Shown: positions 22,100 through 33,517, counted from the stretch's first letter. The stretch is 64,000 nt of DNA from Ceratothoa steindachneri (GCA_963969495.1 OZ018330.1:53319034-53383033), one strand, 5' to 3'. Notes: generated from the sequence alone by a model not told the origin. A program made the numbers and translations.

Positions 22100-22780
22100 C
22101 CAATCTGCATGACCTAAGTCCTACTTAAGGGGCGTGGTTGTTTGAGGGCTAACTTGAAGGGCCGACAAGACAATAGGGAAGTGATCACTCACATGAATAT
22201 CGTCTAGAATTGACCATCGAAATCCCATGAAGCAATCTGGGGAACAAACAGACAGGTCAACACAGCTAAATGAGTCCGTCTGGACATGATAAGAGGTAAA
22301 ATCGCCAATATTTAAAACACAAAAAACTCAGATAATAAAAGAGACTCTAAAACACTGCTTTTGGCATTTCGAGTGATGTCACCCCAGTATGAGTGACGGG
22401 GGTTAAAATCTCCTAGTAATAAGAATAGGGAGAGAAAACTCGTCTATAAGTTCTAAAAGCTCAGGTTTTGACAATGATAAATAAGGGGGTAGGTAAATAA
22501 AGCAAACGGTAAAAAGCTTAGTAAGAATAACCCTCGTCGCAACAGCTGGGAAGGTAGTATGTAGGGGGATGGGAGAAACATGGTGGGATGAAGATACCAT
22601 GATTGAAACCCCCCCATGAGAGCTTCCAGCAGGAGCAATAGAGTTGAAAGTGAGAAAGCCGGGTACTGACGGAAAGGGCCGTATACCCAGTTTATTATCC
22701 TGAAGACAAATAACAGCGGGTTGGATAGTCGTCAAAAGAATTTTTGAGTTCTTCTCACTTTGGAAGAACGCCTTGACAAA
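22100..22780 (-). pseudogene. LINE-2 AP-type endonuclease
   Basis: The frame 22735-22403 shows PAVICLQDNKLG (catalytic Glu of the LQE motif replaced by Asp), SHGGVSIMVSS and FIYLPPYLSLSKPEL. The GDFN..HSYWGD stretch (about 22425-22380) and a GSDHF-type motif near 22180 follow in other frames. Confidence 0.75.
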
Positions 22781-23238
22781 TCCATTGTAAAATAGAAGAT
22801 ATTATGTGGGACGGTTAGATACCACTGTGGATATCTTTTTCTCTTTTGTGGCCGATATTGTATTTGACGTTCGTCCCAAAAAGCTTGGGAGGCGGAGAGC
22901 TAATTTTGAGGAACCTACTTTTGCAAGGGGAGAGATCCTAGAGGGAGCAGTAACTGAGGCTTTTTTCGAATGTTTTGGAGAACCAACCCAGGCCCTTGAT
23001 TGTAATTCGGGGTCACAACCTGGCGGAAAAGAAAAATCGAGAGGGGATTTTCGGCCGGTAGATCCGGATTCATGGGTCGAGGGTATTTTCGGTGTCTGAG
23101 GAGTTGGTCCAACCGCCGCGATTGGTGATGTTGGAGTATCAACTACTTCCATCGGATCATGGGTAGAAGGTTGAGTGGAACGAACAGGCGATCTGAGCGA
23201 GGTATGTGGAGCTGAGTGTATATCTGCCTTCGTTTGGA

Positions 23239-24486
23239 TCAGATAGGGCCTAAGTCCTGTGAAGAGTGGGATGGACTAAAGGGCATAGAATGTACAGCCA
23301 TATGGGAAAAGTCCATTGAAGATTCTCGGAGTTCGGCCAAGTCAGCTCCAGAAGCTGCCCGCTTATTGGTGGTCAATGACTCAGGTGAGGAATCCTTCTT
23401 CTTACGACTGGGCTTTTGGTTCCGGGGCCGGGTGGACGAATCTTCACTGGTCGATGTTGAGGATTCTTTCAAATAACGTCTGATGTCTTCAAGTGTCTCC
23501 CCCTGAGCGTCTCTCCTAGCTAGAGCTGCTGGAGAGAGGGGGGCTGCATCGGTTATCTCTGTGTGAGAGCGATGCTTTGACTGCATATCCTGAATGTTTC
23601 CGACGCTGCGAGTAGATGTAGAAGAAAGTGCTTCAGGCTGGTCGGAACTCGAGCGTGATCGTCGGTTTTGTCTAGCGTCACGTAAAACGTCAGAGAAGAG
23701 CCGGCCGAGTGGTGAGGTTTGTGTTCGAGCACGCTGGCGGGCCTTTCTTATATCTAGACGGAGGGAGTTGCGCAAAGCAAGCACCTCCTTTTCATTCGGG
23801 GCCATGATAGTCAGAGCTACAATTCACACAGGAGTGGGGGTGGCGACAGGCACGACCAACATGTCCAAATTGATTGCAATTGAAGCAGAGTCTGAGTAGT
23901 TCGATGTAGGGACTTACTGGGACACGAAGGTACCCAGCTTTAAATATACTGCGGCAGTTCTTGTCGTTTGAATGTTAAAATCAGTGTGGCAGTCGGGACT
24001 CTAGTGGAGCTTAATGCTTTAGTTACCCTGTGTACGTGTGTGACACGTTGGGTACTGAGCTTACTCTGAAGGCGGGTGGGATCGTAGTCCCTTAGTTCGT
24101 TTGAACGGACGACACCTTTGAAAAAATTCAGACGCGGATGGGGCGAGACAGTTACTTGAATTTCAGCTATCGAAGATAGATTTCGCACAAGGTTGTGTTG
24201 GGAGTGGGATGACACCTCGACTACATCACCACTACCTCTTGACCACATCCGGCGGGGTTCACCGCAGCGGGACTCAAAAAATTCATTGGCGTCAAACACA
24301 CCAACTTTTGCAAATGAGGTATCGGGTGATGAATTCATGACGAGAAAGCGAGGATAATCTAGACCTGGGTCTACTTCGTTAGAATAGGGGGTCCAACGAG
24401 TGAGGGAATGCTGAAAGGGCAGCTAAGGAACATTTGGCACGAGAACCGTTACGAGAAGGGAAGGTTTTTGGTTTATGGCTAGCCAT
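23239..24486 (-). pseudogene. LINE-2 ORF1 (gag-like)
   Basis: A probable start ATG is at 24486 (MASHKPKTFPSRNG). The 24338-23940 frame has FFESRCGEPRRMWSRGSGD, VSPHPRLNFFKGVVRSNELR and LILTFKRQELPQYI. Zinc knuckles (CFNCNQFGHVGRAC, CVNCSSDYHGPE) lie at about 23905-23810. The 23805-23239 frame is a basic, Ser-rich C-terminal region (RRSRSSSDQPEALSS, KKKDSSPESL). Two frame changes break it. Confidence 0.8.
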
Positions 24487-26090
24487 TGCGAAAAGAAAAA
24501 AACTCGCATTCTCCCTCGGGACTTCCCAACATGAAGGCCTAAAAGGGCCCGGCACTACTGCAACTCTACAATCAGTTACGTCCAGTATGTCCTCTTGGAG
24601 AATGGATACGGATCCATCATACCACCTTTAGAAACCTAAGAGGCTGCCCGAGTTCTCCTACGCACGGCAAAAAGGGGCCAACAATGGGTTTCTCCTTGGG
24701 CATTTGGTAGACAAAGGCGGTGGATATGCCCAGCCTCTTCCACCTTCATTAAAGAACAATTCGGAATCAATCCATAAGACGAGCAGAGGTCGGGTATCTT
24801 TAAAGGCCACTAGATAGGTGAAGGAAGAGAGGGAAATAAAGGGCAGTGGAAGAACGTAATAGGAGAAGAAAGAAAGAGGGGCATGTTAAAAGTCTTGTTG
24901 GCAGCACCATGAGACCCCTAAGGGGCTTAGGGCTGGCCCCCCTCACCATGAGAAGGCCAGAGCCTCTCTGGGAACAACCCCTGAAGAAAAGATCCTAGAG
25001 AGGGGGGTGGCTGATCTGGAGGTGTCCGAAGATAATTCCAAATATTCTCTAATGCTCTTAATGGTTTCTTTGGGCACCTGAAGGTGCCGCAGACAAGTGG
25101 TCCGCTTTAGTTTTCATTGGAGAAAGAAATAGTTCCCGCATAGTGGGCAGGTTAGGCAGCAAACCCGTAGAGGGATCAATCGCCCGAGAGAATGTGCGAG
25201 TGGCAAGGCCAGACTACCGAGGGCGCGAGGAAGTGGCCCTTCGGAAGACGTCCGAGAAGCGGACCCTTTGAACCAAATGTCTCATGGACGAATCGGAACT
25301 TTGTGCGTCTCACGAACTGACAACATCTCTTTTACAGTGGAACACAGAACAAGATGATTTCGAGGCACTGTGCTTCTCCACATTTTTGGGTGGTCGCAAG
25401 ATTTGGCATGATAAGAGTGCCTAATCGAGAAACACGTTAATGGGGACAATTCTTGGTCACATAGCCAAACGTGACAGTTGAATCAACGTTGGGGAATTTT
25501 GACGTAACAACTTAAGGGGATACATAATACATATTGGGGGGGGAATATCACGAGGACAAACACACGCTAGTTTGCTTATACAGCGTCAACGGTTACGTAA
25601 CATCTGGGCTAAGACTTTTTCCCCTCTCCTTTTTCCCGCTGCCCCAAAGCCCCATAACGTCGCTCGCAAAGAAGGATTTCGATCAGCAGATTTCGTAGTC
25701 CGTTAATATAAACATAGGAGGGTGGGATAGCCTTTAGAATAAAAATCTATAAACATGTTCACTGCTCCCCTCCGATTGTTTATGTCTATTTTCGCCAAAT
25801 AGACGAAATTTCACTTTCTCCGTACGTAAACCAGAAGGGCGAATTGTCACAACGTTGAAAATTTATGCCCTAGGAGAGAAACTTAAAGGTGGGTCCTCGT
25901 TTCCCCTCCCCTTCCCCCAGGGGATAATGGACGTATATATAGTTCGATCTAGAGAAATGAAAAGAGGAATCGGAGTAGCAATCTAGAGAAGAAGAGCAGT
26001 CCTTGAGTAAAACAGGGAATCAAGAAGACAGTGGAACCGAGCGGGATTTTCCTTTCCGAGGCCGTTCCTTTGGTCGCTTAGAAGAGTAGA

Positions 26091-26113
26091 CCAGTGGTAT
26101 CGAGACCCACTGG
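26091..26113. other. Hairpin: CCAGTGG, 9-nt loop, CCACTGG
   Basis: Seven perfect base pairs around a tatcgagac loop. It stands 27 bases before a second, longer hairpin. Confidence 0.7.
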
Positions 26114-26140
26114 CATACCATTCTCGTCCAGCCAAATCCC

Positions 26141-26174
26141 TTATCTCAGTTTTTCTTAATAAAAACAGAGATAA
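26141..26174. other. Hairpin: 13 paired bases with one A/A mismatch
   Basis: TTATCTC and GTTTTT pair with AAAAAC and GAGATAA around a cttaat loop. Only the A at 26148 and the A at 26167 oppose each other unpaired. Confidence 0.75.
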
Positions 26175-27029
26175 CCCTCACCATTGAGAAATACCAACGT
26201 GACTTCCCATTCTAGAAAAGATTCCCCTCTTGGTCAAGGCTCATCATCGAGAAGCCCGCAAGTGTAACACAAGGATTGGAATAACCCGTACATCCACTAT
26301 CCCCATCGCTTTTATCTTCAAGTCAAGAAGCCTCGTCACGCGCTCCCCACCTACCTCGAGATAAGCATCAGCTGTTTTTTTTCCGAATCGACTTACCAAG
26401 CGTCTCTTTCAGCCAGAGAGACGATCAGCTGTTTTCCGAGCCAGTCTCACGCCAGCGAGAAGGCTTCCGTCTAACTCCTCTAATCATCGCATCGAACAGG
26501 CTCTCGTTCAAGGTCACCCAACTTCAGACTCCCTCTTAGTTAAAGGTAAAAGGAATCCAAAACTTATTAATGTCGTTAGTTACCATTCCGTGCAAAAGTG
26601 AATTTTGCGTCAACCATCGCGTATTACTCATTGGTAGTATTAATTTTTATTATATCCTCTTATTATATCATTAGTATATTTAAAGGTTTAATGTATCATG
26701 TTTTTTTATGTAATTAAAAGTATATTTTTGTCCGAGCTGTTTAATTAGATCCTCGGAACGCTGCAAATGGCAATAGTTATATAATAATATGAATCATCCC
26801 TGGTTAAAGAATTAAAGTAAAATAAAGCACTCTTAGGCAAAAGTGGAACGGATTTACTCATGTACAGAGCAAACGTACATACGTACTGGGCCGTATATCA
26901 AGACACATATGTATCTAGCCTTTACCTGAGCAAGCAACTGCCGTTCAAAAGTTAGGTATAGCGGTCCTGTATTAATTTGGGCATTCCTGTGGACATCGAT
27001 TTTACAATCTAATCTGAATGCTTCGATTT

Positions 27030-27420
27030 AAGTCTTGAGGTCATAAAATTTAAGCTTATTAGAGCTTATCACACCCTTTAACGAATTAGGGGTAGAATGA
27101 GAGTAGAGAGTGAAGGGGGAAGAGACGAGACTCAAATACTCGACTTTATCATGTTGAGCGCGGGAAAACACATCCACAACAAGGGGCCACAAATGACGTG
27201 GGTCGCCTCAAACGCTTAGCGAAATCTTCACTAATTTTGAAAACATTCACTTTCCAAAAGGAGAAAAATCGGACACTGCGTGAAGGACAAGGAACCTGTT
27301 GTAATCCAAATGTGGATCCACTTCACTTGAGAATAATGGGGAACTGGTGGGACTGGAAAGAGATCCAGTTGCACGACGACAGAAACTGGAAGTTCTCAAG
27401 AATGAGTATTGTTTTTACCT
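27030..27420 (-). pseudogene. LINE ORF1 fragment (I-like, LINE-1/LINE-2 type)
   Basis: Minus-strand DPHLDYNRFLVLHAVSDFSP (about 27325-27265) and KVNVFKISEDFAKRLRRPT match the ORF1 signature DPDLDYPRFL...DIFDLNEEFESRC. A degenerate FVKGC..L stretch (about 27070) equals FVKGVVRSNEL. It is a more diverged family member than LINE-1 and LINE-2. Confidence 0.65.
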
Positions 27421-27829
27421 ATTGGGCGAGCTCACCACCCTACATGGAGAGCTACTAATCAGGCAAGGAAAACGCTAATCTCCCAGCGGCCCCAATGATA
27501 CCACGCCTGTTATACTAAGGTAATACATGTGGCCATGACGGCAGCACCGGAAAAATGGTTGCCAGGACCTCAGGTACCAATTAACCTTAAGGAGGACAAG
27601 TCCAGGAAGAGCCAATCAGGCCACCGTTTCCCCCCCCCCCAAAAAAAACACGCTGTCAGAGAGGAGAGGTATGCTACCACCTCAAGAGGATAGCTCAATT
27701 TCCAGACGTAGGGCACGGGAAGTTACAAATGCTACACTTACGGACAACACGTCGGAATGCCTACTATTAAGCTATATTAAAAACCAAATAATATATAAAT
27801 AACACATACGAGTAACAACGGTAAAAAAG
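27421..27829. other. Non-coding stretch, nothing recognised
   Basis: No gene similarity. A C-run followed by an A-run lies at about 27631-27648. Confidence 0.45.
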
Positions 27830-28553
27830 GACAAAGGCTAAAAAAAAATACCAACAAGAAAAAGCAAAAAGGAAACGTGCCCTGGCGTTGGGGATAGGCC
27901 CGCCTCCCCACGGCGCAGGAACATGCGACCTACCAAAAAAAATACACTAGAAAGGTCAAATACAGTGAAGGAGGACAGCCTCCTCCAAAAACTCGTAAAG
28001 TCCACAAGTCCGTGTGCACGAACCCGTCTTGAGTACAAGGGACAAGCGGAGGCGTTCCCGGTACATGGAAAGGTAACGAGCGCGGAGATTACCTAGACTG
28101 GGAAATTGAACAAGAATGTGACGAACAGTCTGGGGGACAACGCAGTCTTCACAGTAGGGCACAGGTAGGCGCTCCATCAAATGGCGCTGCGTCCAATTCG
28201 CAGAGGACAGAAAGCAACCTGAAGCCGTCGTGGCATTGGGGGGGAAGGGGGTATTTCCATGGCAATAGTCGCGTCGCAATGGCATGCAACTTTAAGAGTT
28301 CTCTTCGACAGTCTCCCATCTTCTTTGTCAAGCAGCCCGTATTCCTGCCATGTAGTCGGTGTGAGGAAGAGCGAAACGCTGGTCTACAAAGGGACAATGC
28401 AGCGCGCAACTCGTGGATGGAGAATAGGTCATTATACGGAAGGTTAGATTTTGTTGTAAAATTGAGATGATGAGACTCTTCGTTTGATTTATAGGTTACA
28501 AAAGCCTTATTGTAAGGGCTGACACTGCTGACGGCACATAAATGGTCGTCCAA
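27830..28553 (-). pseudogene. Internally deleted I-like LINE (pre-RT linker fused to C-terminal tail)
   Basis: Minus strand. HLCAVSSVSPYNK...LNFTTKSNLPYNDLFSIHELRAAL (28540-28390) matches the segment just before RT in LINE-4 (SAFSSRDAAP...LDFTSRGG..FNYWFTLSEFRSAL). It passes directly into the RNase H end and C-terminal tail (HLMERLPVPYCEDCVVPQTV, RHILVQFPSLGNLRARYLS; 28200-28060). The RT and most of RNase H are missing. The 3' UTR (27840-27950) contains the ggcgcagga/gcgacctac block shared with LINE-3 and LINE-4. Confidence 0.75.
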
Positions 28554-28599
28554 GGGATTGCTGACTATAGGGGAATCGTCACTCCCCCTTCCCCTCCGT

Positions 28600-29660
28600 T
28601 CTCTCGTGGTGGAGTCACGAGGCGGTTACCGCAAGGACATCCGGCCCCAGGCACCGGCAGGTCAAGCGCCTAACCGCAGCGCCGCACTACTCGGCGCTAT
28701 GAAAGACCTAAAGATTAAAATGCAAGATCTCTCCCAGGAGAGAGAGATTCAATTTCAAGTCAAATAAGAAATTGGAGACGTGTCTCTCCCAAGCTCGAAG
28801 GCTAACGAGGAGCCGATGTAAGACTTGGTGGGAAAAACCGTTTGGCATAAGAACTCTCACCCCTTACCACTCCCCCAGTGGGGTGACAAGGTATAAATGA
28901 GGAACACTGAGGAAAATCGTGGTAGTATACGTCAGTCTATAGGTGAAGAAGTCGCCGAATTAAGATCGGGCTACCGAGACTGGAGAGGTAGATTACTTGG
29001 CTCGCCAGACCAAAAAGTACCCTGCAAGAGAGGCAGGGCTACCTATCTTAAGGGGCTAAGAAGCAGCTCATCCTCGAGCTAGTCCCTGGTTATCAAACCA
29101 AACGTTAAGTTAACTTTGTTAAGTTCAACTTACTCTCGCCACAGACACTCCTCATATCCTGGTGCATCTTAAAAACCAGGGGTATTCCTCGTCCTTGAGG
29201 AATTGAAGAAAGAAAAAGGCTCCCCCTCGAGCCAGTTACTCGGTGGCCACACCGAACTCTTACGTTCGTTAACTTGGTTGAGGAACCAAGTTCAACTTAT
29301 TCTCGTCAGAGAAACCCCCCTCCGTTATACTCGCCCTTGAAGAAGACTGGAACTAAGAAGCTCATCCTCGAGCTAGTTCCTGGTTACTAAACCGAACTTT
29401 AAGTAACTTATTCTCGTCAGAGAAACCCCCCCCTCATCGATCCTCGCCCTTGAAGAACACCCTCTCCGAGTTCAGTCCTCGTCCATGAGGAATTAAGTAA
29501 CGAAGGAGAAAAGCTCCCCCTCGAGCTCGTTACTCAGTGGTCACACCGCACTCCAAGTTAACTTGGTTTAAGAACCAAGTTCGACTCCCTCTCGCCAGAG
29601 AGACGACGACTACCTTGGTGCCGCATAAAGCACCGTAATTGTTCTCGTCCTTGAAGAACC
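28600..29660. other. Hairpin-dense segment of unknown nature
   Basis: At least twenty short inverted repeats with small loops follow one another. Examples: CTCGTG/CACGAG (28603-28621), GCGGT/ACCGC (28622-28632), CTACC/GGTAG (about 28972-28992), CCTGGT/ACCAGG (29158-29180), TTCCTC/GAGGAA (29185-29202), TCGGTG/CACCGA (29240-29255), AACTTGGTT/AACCAAGTT (29271-29292 and 29560-29581), TTCTC/GAGAA (29300-29313 and 29411-29424), CTCTC/GAGAG (29589-29602) and GGTGC/GCACC (29617-29634). Four-base loops (GTCA, GCCA, ATCA) recur. No protein was recognised; the short frame 28558-28767 has no family match. It might be the leader or LTR of a retroelement or an array of structured small repeats. Confidence 0.7.
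29060..29660. repeat. Diverged tandem repeat, two copies of about 290 bp
   Basis: Matching landmarks recur about 291-294 bp apart: agctcatcctcgagct at 29065 and 29359; tcctcgtcc.tgagg at 29186 and 29476; ctccccctcgagc at 29220 and 29514; aacttggtt...aaccaagtt at 29271 and 29560. Each copy also holds tctcg.ca.agag units. The copies are clearly diverged, but their inverted repeats survive. Confidence 0.78.
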
Positions 29661-30179
29661 CCCCTCCCCCCCCCCCGGAATACCGTGGACCCCCCAGCTG
29701 CTACTCTCGCCAAAAGGACACGTGATCTCGCCCACCTTCATCTGGCCAGGCGGCACGCGTCGTGAGACAATAACATTCCGGAGGGATTTAAACTCCAGTA
29801 GAGTCCGTAAGCCTAAATCTTATATATTGCTGTGTGTAGAGAATTTAACCAATTTTAGAGAGTCCAACTAATTGAATTAATTCTTGTGTAGGATAATATT
29901 CTGAGTATTGTTGTGGTTTATGTTTAAATTTTGAGTATTCATTTGTTAAAGTTAAAAATATGTTTATTTTGGGAATTATTGTGCGTTTCTCTATATCCTT
30001 ACGTGTTTCCAACGGCTCTATTCTTTAAGATATTATAATATCAATATATTAGCACTCTTAGAACAAAAAGGGGGGGGGGCATTCTACCACACTGACCACC
30101 AGGCTTTCATTCACAAGGATCTCTCTAAGTCGAGTGTGGGGATATTATTATATGGCCGGCATAACAATCCCGGATCTTG
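29661..30179. other. Non-coding stretch with C- and G-runs
   Basis: A C-rich run lies at about 29659-29676 and a G-run at about 30070-30079. No gene was recognised. The right part leads into the LINE-2-like copy. Confidence 0.45.
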
Positions 30180-32080
30180 TTAATCCTCTTCCAGATCTTT
30201 GCGGTAGGGGTCAGAGGAAATTGATGAAACGTCGCAGTGCCATGAAGTTCGGCGAGCGTGACGAAGGGTTCTTCTTCTTACCACGGAGGTTTGGGTCCCT
30301 GGGCCGAGTAGAAGAACCTTCACTGGTCGATAGAGAAGATTCTTTCAGATAACGTCTGATGTCTTCAAGTGTCTCACCCTGAGCGTCGGTCCTAGCTAGA
30401 GCTGCCGGAGAGGGAGGCAACATTAGGTATCTCGGTGAGATCGATGCTTCAACGGTATATGGTGAATGCTTGACACTGAGGGTAGATGGGCGACAAGATG
30501 CTTCAGGTGTGTCGGAACTCGAACGTGGTCAGAAACTGACCACCACGTCTGAGAAGAGACGGTCAGGAGGTGAGGTTTGTTTTCGAGCTCGTTGGCCAGA
30601 CTCAGAGTCGAGCAAAGCGAGGACCTCCATTCCATATAAGAATATTGGGCAGATTTTTGACGCTGCACTGTGGGCACCACAGCATGGAGTTTTGGTGCAT
30701 TCAGGGCCATGATATTCAGAACTGCAATTCACGCAGGAACGAGAGTGCTGACAGGCACGACCAACGTGGCCAAATTGATTACAATTGAAGCCACGTCTGG
30801 GTAGTTCGACGCAGGGGGTTACGGAGACACGAAGGCACACAGCTTTAATAAACTGCAGCAGTTCCTGACGTTCGAGTTAAAATTAATGTGGCAGTTAGGA
30901 CTCTAGTAGAGCCTATAGTTTGTCACCTTGTATACATGTGTGACGCGTTGAGTACTAAACTTGCTCTGAAGACGGGTGAGGTCGTAGTCCCTTAATTCGT
31001 CTGAACGGACGACACCTTTGACAAAATTCAGACGTGGATGGGGCGAAACGGTTACGAGAACTTCCGCTATCGAATAGATTTCGAACAAGATTATGTTGAG
31101 AGTGAGACAACGACACCACTATTATATCACCACTACCTCTTGATCACATCTGACAGGGTTCACCACAGGGGAAATCAAATGATTCATTAACATCAACCTT
31201 TGCAAGCGGTGTCAAATAACGAACTCATGACCAGAAAGCGGGGATAGTCTAAATCTGGGTCCACATCGTTGGCATAGGGATCCAACGAGCGAGGGAAGGC
31301 TGAAAGGCGGACTGAAGAACGTTTGGCACAAGAACCCTTACGAGCAGGGAAAGTTTTAGTTTTATGGGTAGCCATTGCAAATAGAAATAACTACACATTC
31401 TCCCTCGGGACTCCCACCACGGAGACCTACAAGGGTCCGGCGCAGCTGCAACTCTAGATTCAGTTACGTCGGGTATGTCCTCTGGAGAATGGATACGGAT
31501 CCACCACACCATCTTTATAGGCCGAAGAGGCTGCCAGAGTTCTCCTGCGCACGGAGAAAAGGGGCCAAAGATGGGTTTCTCCTTGGGCATCGGCAGACGA
31601 AAGCGGTGGAGATGCCCAACCTCCTTGGACCATCATAAAAGAACAATTCAGAATCAGCCCGAAAGAAAACAAAACAAGCAGAGGTCAGATAACAGTAAGG
31701 GCCACTAGATAGGAGAAAGAAGAGGCGGAAATAAAGGGCAGTAAAAAAAAGTAATTGGGGAGAGGGGTATATTAAAAGTCTGATTCGCAGCACCAGGGGG
31801 GACCCTTAAGGGCCCCAGGGCTGACCTCCCGCCCTCACCACGAGAAGGCCAGACTCTCTGGGACCAACCTCTGAAGAAAGAAAAGGTCCCAGAGAGGGAG
31901 GAGGTATACACAAAAAATAAAATAATAAATAAAGAGAAGGGCGGATAAAAGTCCAGCTCATAGCCAACGTAAATATGAGGGCTGATATCTCCTCTCCAAG
32001 GACGAGGAAGGAAGTTCCCAGAACAGCTCAGATACAAGAGCACAACTGAGACAAAACCTCCAGGTACGCGGAGTGATGCC
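30180..32080 (-). pseudogene. Second copy of the LINE-2 family: 5' leader and ORF1 only
   Basis: Minus strand. The leader (about 32080-31376) matches 24487-25000. The ORF1 start is at 31375 (MATHKTKTFPARKGSC) with DVDPDLDYPRFLVMSS. PHPRLNFVKGVVRSDELRDYD (about 31050-30990), zinc knuckles FNCNQFGHVGRAC, CVNCSSEYHGPEC and CCGAHSAASKICP (about 30790-30650), and the AARTDAQGETLEDIRRYLKES-like tail (30423-30211) follow. EN, RT and RNase H are missing, and several frameshifts and small deletions are present relative to LINE-2. Confidence 0.78.
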
Positions 32081-33517
32081 ATCTCTAGGAGAAAGAACTT
32101 TCGCCTAGTCGGCGGAGTCTATCAAGGGTGGTGGCCTAAGGGATGGACCTTAGGAGGCGGGATCATAAGTGAGTATGATCGAAGAACTTGGTTGCCTTGG
32201 CTACAAAGTCGACAGGGTTCTTCACCCAGGGGCAATGACAGTCAAAAATAAATTGGTAGAGTTTTTAACACCGATCAACACATTTAAGATGCCTTGTATT
32301 ACTCATGAGATAGGGGAGGCAACAAATCAACGTTGTCAACCCGAATCGTGACTCCATCTGGTCACTAACCATATCCCATGTGGCTTAACTTCGCTAAAAT
32401 CGGAAACTGTGTTTCGACTCAGCCAAGCCGTCGCCAGAGTTTTGACAAAGGAGAACCCATTTTGCTTTTAGTTCACCTTTTTTTTAATGGTAAGGGGGCT
32501 GTCAGCTGATTGAGGCATACGCGTCCCGCTCAGCAAAACCAACCGATATCAAGGAATGAGAAGAGGGAGATAGGAACGGGAAAACGGAAGAAGGAGACGG
32601 GTATAATTAGATAAGAGAGAGAAGACGAGTGGCGGAGAGGAAGATAAGATTAATAGCAGAGAACCATAGACAGTCGACCGGGATTAAACCAAAGCGCTCC
32701 GACTCAGAGTAGAAAAAAAGGCCGGGTAAATAACGAGTACACGTTTCCATCAGGATAAATCTAGTGACAAGAGTATATTCTTAATTCTTTGAGCCTTTTT
32801 TACAACTTTAATATAGAAAGGCATTTTTACACGTTGCAAATGTGTAACGGAAACAGATCGAGGAAAAAAAATCCTATATCGCACATGACTTTGGAGAGAA
32901 CATCTAAAAACTTAATATTAAATAAATTATATAAAAAGTTGTAACAAATAGTAAAATAATGTTGATCTTTCTTTTTCTCCTCTTTCATTTTATGTACAAA
33001 CACTAAGCGCTCATTTTTTGTTTGTTTTTTTTTTAAACATGGGAAGCAGTTAATGCCACATTTTTCTTCAAAATGGATTTAATCTTTGGGCTTAAACTAA
33101 TGGGTGGATATCTTTTAATTAAAAATAAAAAACAACATTTTTTTACCTTTCCAGAAAACTGATTTTCTGCGCTGAACTCTTATTAACAAGATTGAGTGTC
33201 ATCAATTAAATAATTAAATTCTTTACCCTTCGCCCCCAAAAGATGACCCGTTCTCAATAGAAAGATGTGCGTGCGCAAAAAACACTGACTTCCTTATAAA
33301 AAAATATGACCCAAACCAATCCATCTGAGGGAACAGGGGAGCAGAAATGATTTGCTAACTTCGCACACCATGTTATGTTGCTGATTTATGCAATTATCAG
33401 GAATGATTTAGCAATGATGAGGGCCGGTGATACGAGGAAGAAAGTCGGACAGGGGGAAAGGTAGGCCGCCAAATGAGAGGTCCAACAGACGCCAACACCG
33501 CGAGACCAAAATTCTGA
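32081..33517. other. ARFRP1: Probable 3' flank or 3' UTR of ARFRP1 plus unrecognised DNA
   Basis: Lies directly downstream (minus strand) of the ARFRP1 stop codon at 33518-33520. The part next to the stop presumably includes its 3' UTR, but I could not pick a certain polyadenylation signal. No other gene or repeat was recognised. Confidence 0.4.

Larger units (their letters stand above)
19600..25000 (-). mobile_element. LINE-2 (this window): I-like non-LTR retrotransposon, near full length but decayed
   Basis: Carries, right to left, a 5' leader (about 25000-24490), ORF1, EN, RT, RNase H and a C-terminal Cys/His motif, then a probable 3' UTR to about 19600. ORF1 and leader have a second copy at 30180-31900. 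It is related to LINE-1 by ORF1 (DLDYPRF, GSGD.VEVSS) but forms a separate family. Boundaries and target duplication were not determined. Confidence 0.78.
25001..27029. other. 2 kb without recognised genes; two strong hairpins
   Basis: No protein similarity found. Two perfect or near-perfect hairpins sit close together at 26091-26113 and 26141-26174 (described separately). A sequence starting atcagctgtttt is repeated near 26370 and 26428. Part could be LTR or leader sequence of an unidentified retroelement. Confidence 0.4.

Noticed and set aside
27198..27458. 86-codon plus-strand frame
   Set aside because: The opposite strand matches LINE ORF1, and this frame has no known motif.
29060..29660. 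CRISPR-like array in the hairpin region
   Set aside because: Units are about 290 bp and diverged, without identical short repeats and unique spacers, and the DNA is eukaryotic.
25000..30060. A complete LTR retrotransposon with paired LTRs
   Set aside because: Similar short motifs occur near 26.4 and 29.6 kb, but no long direct repeat pair, primer-binding site or pol frame could be shown.
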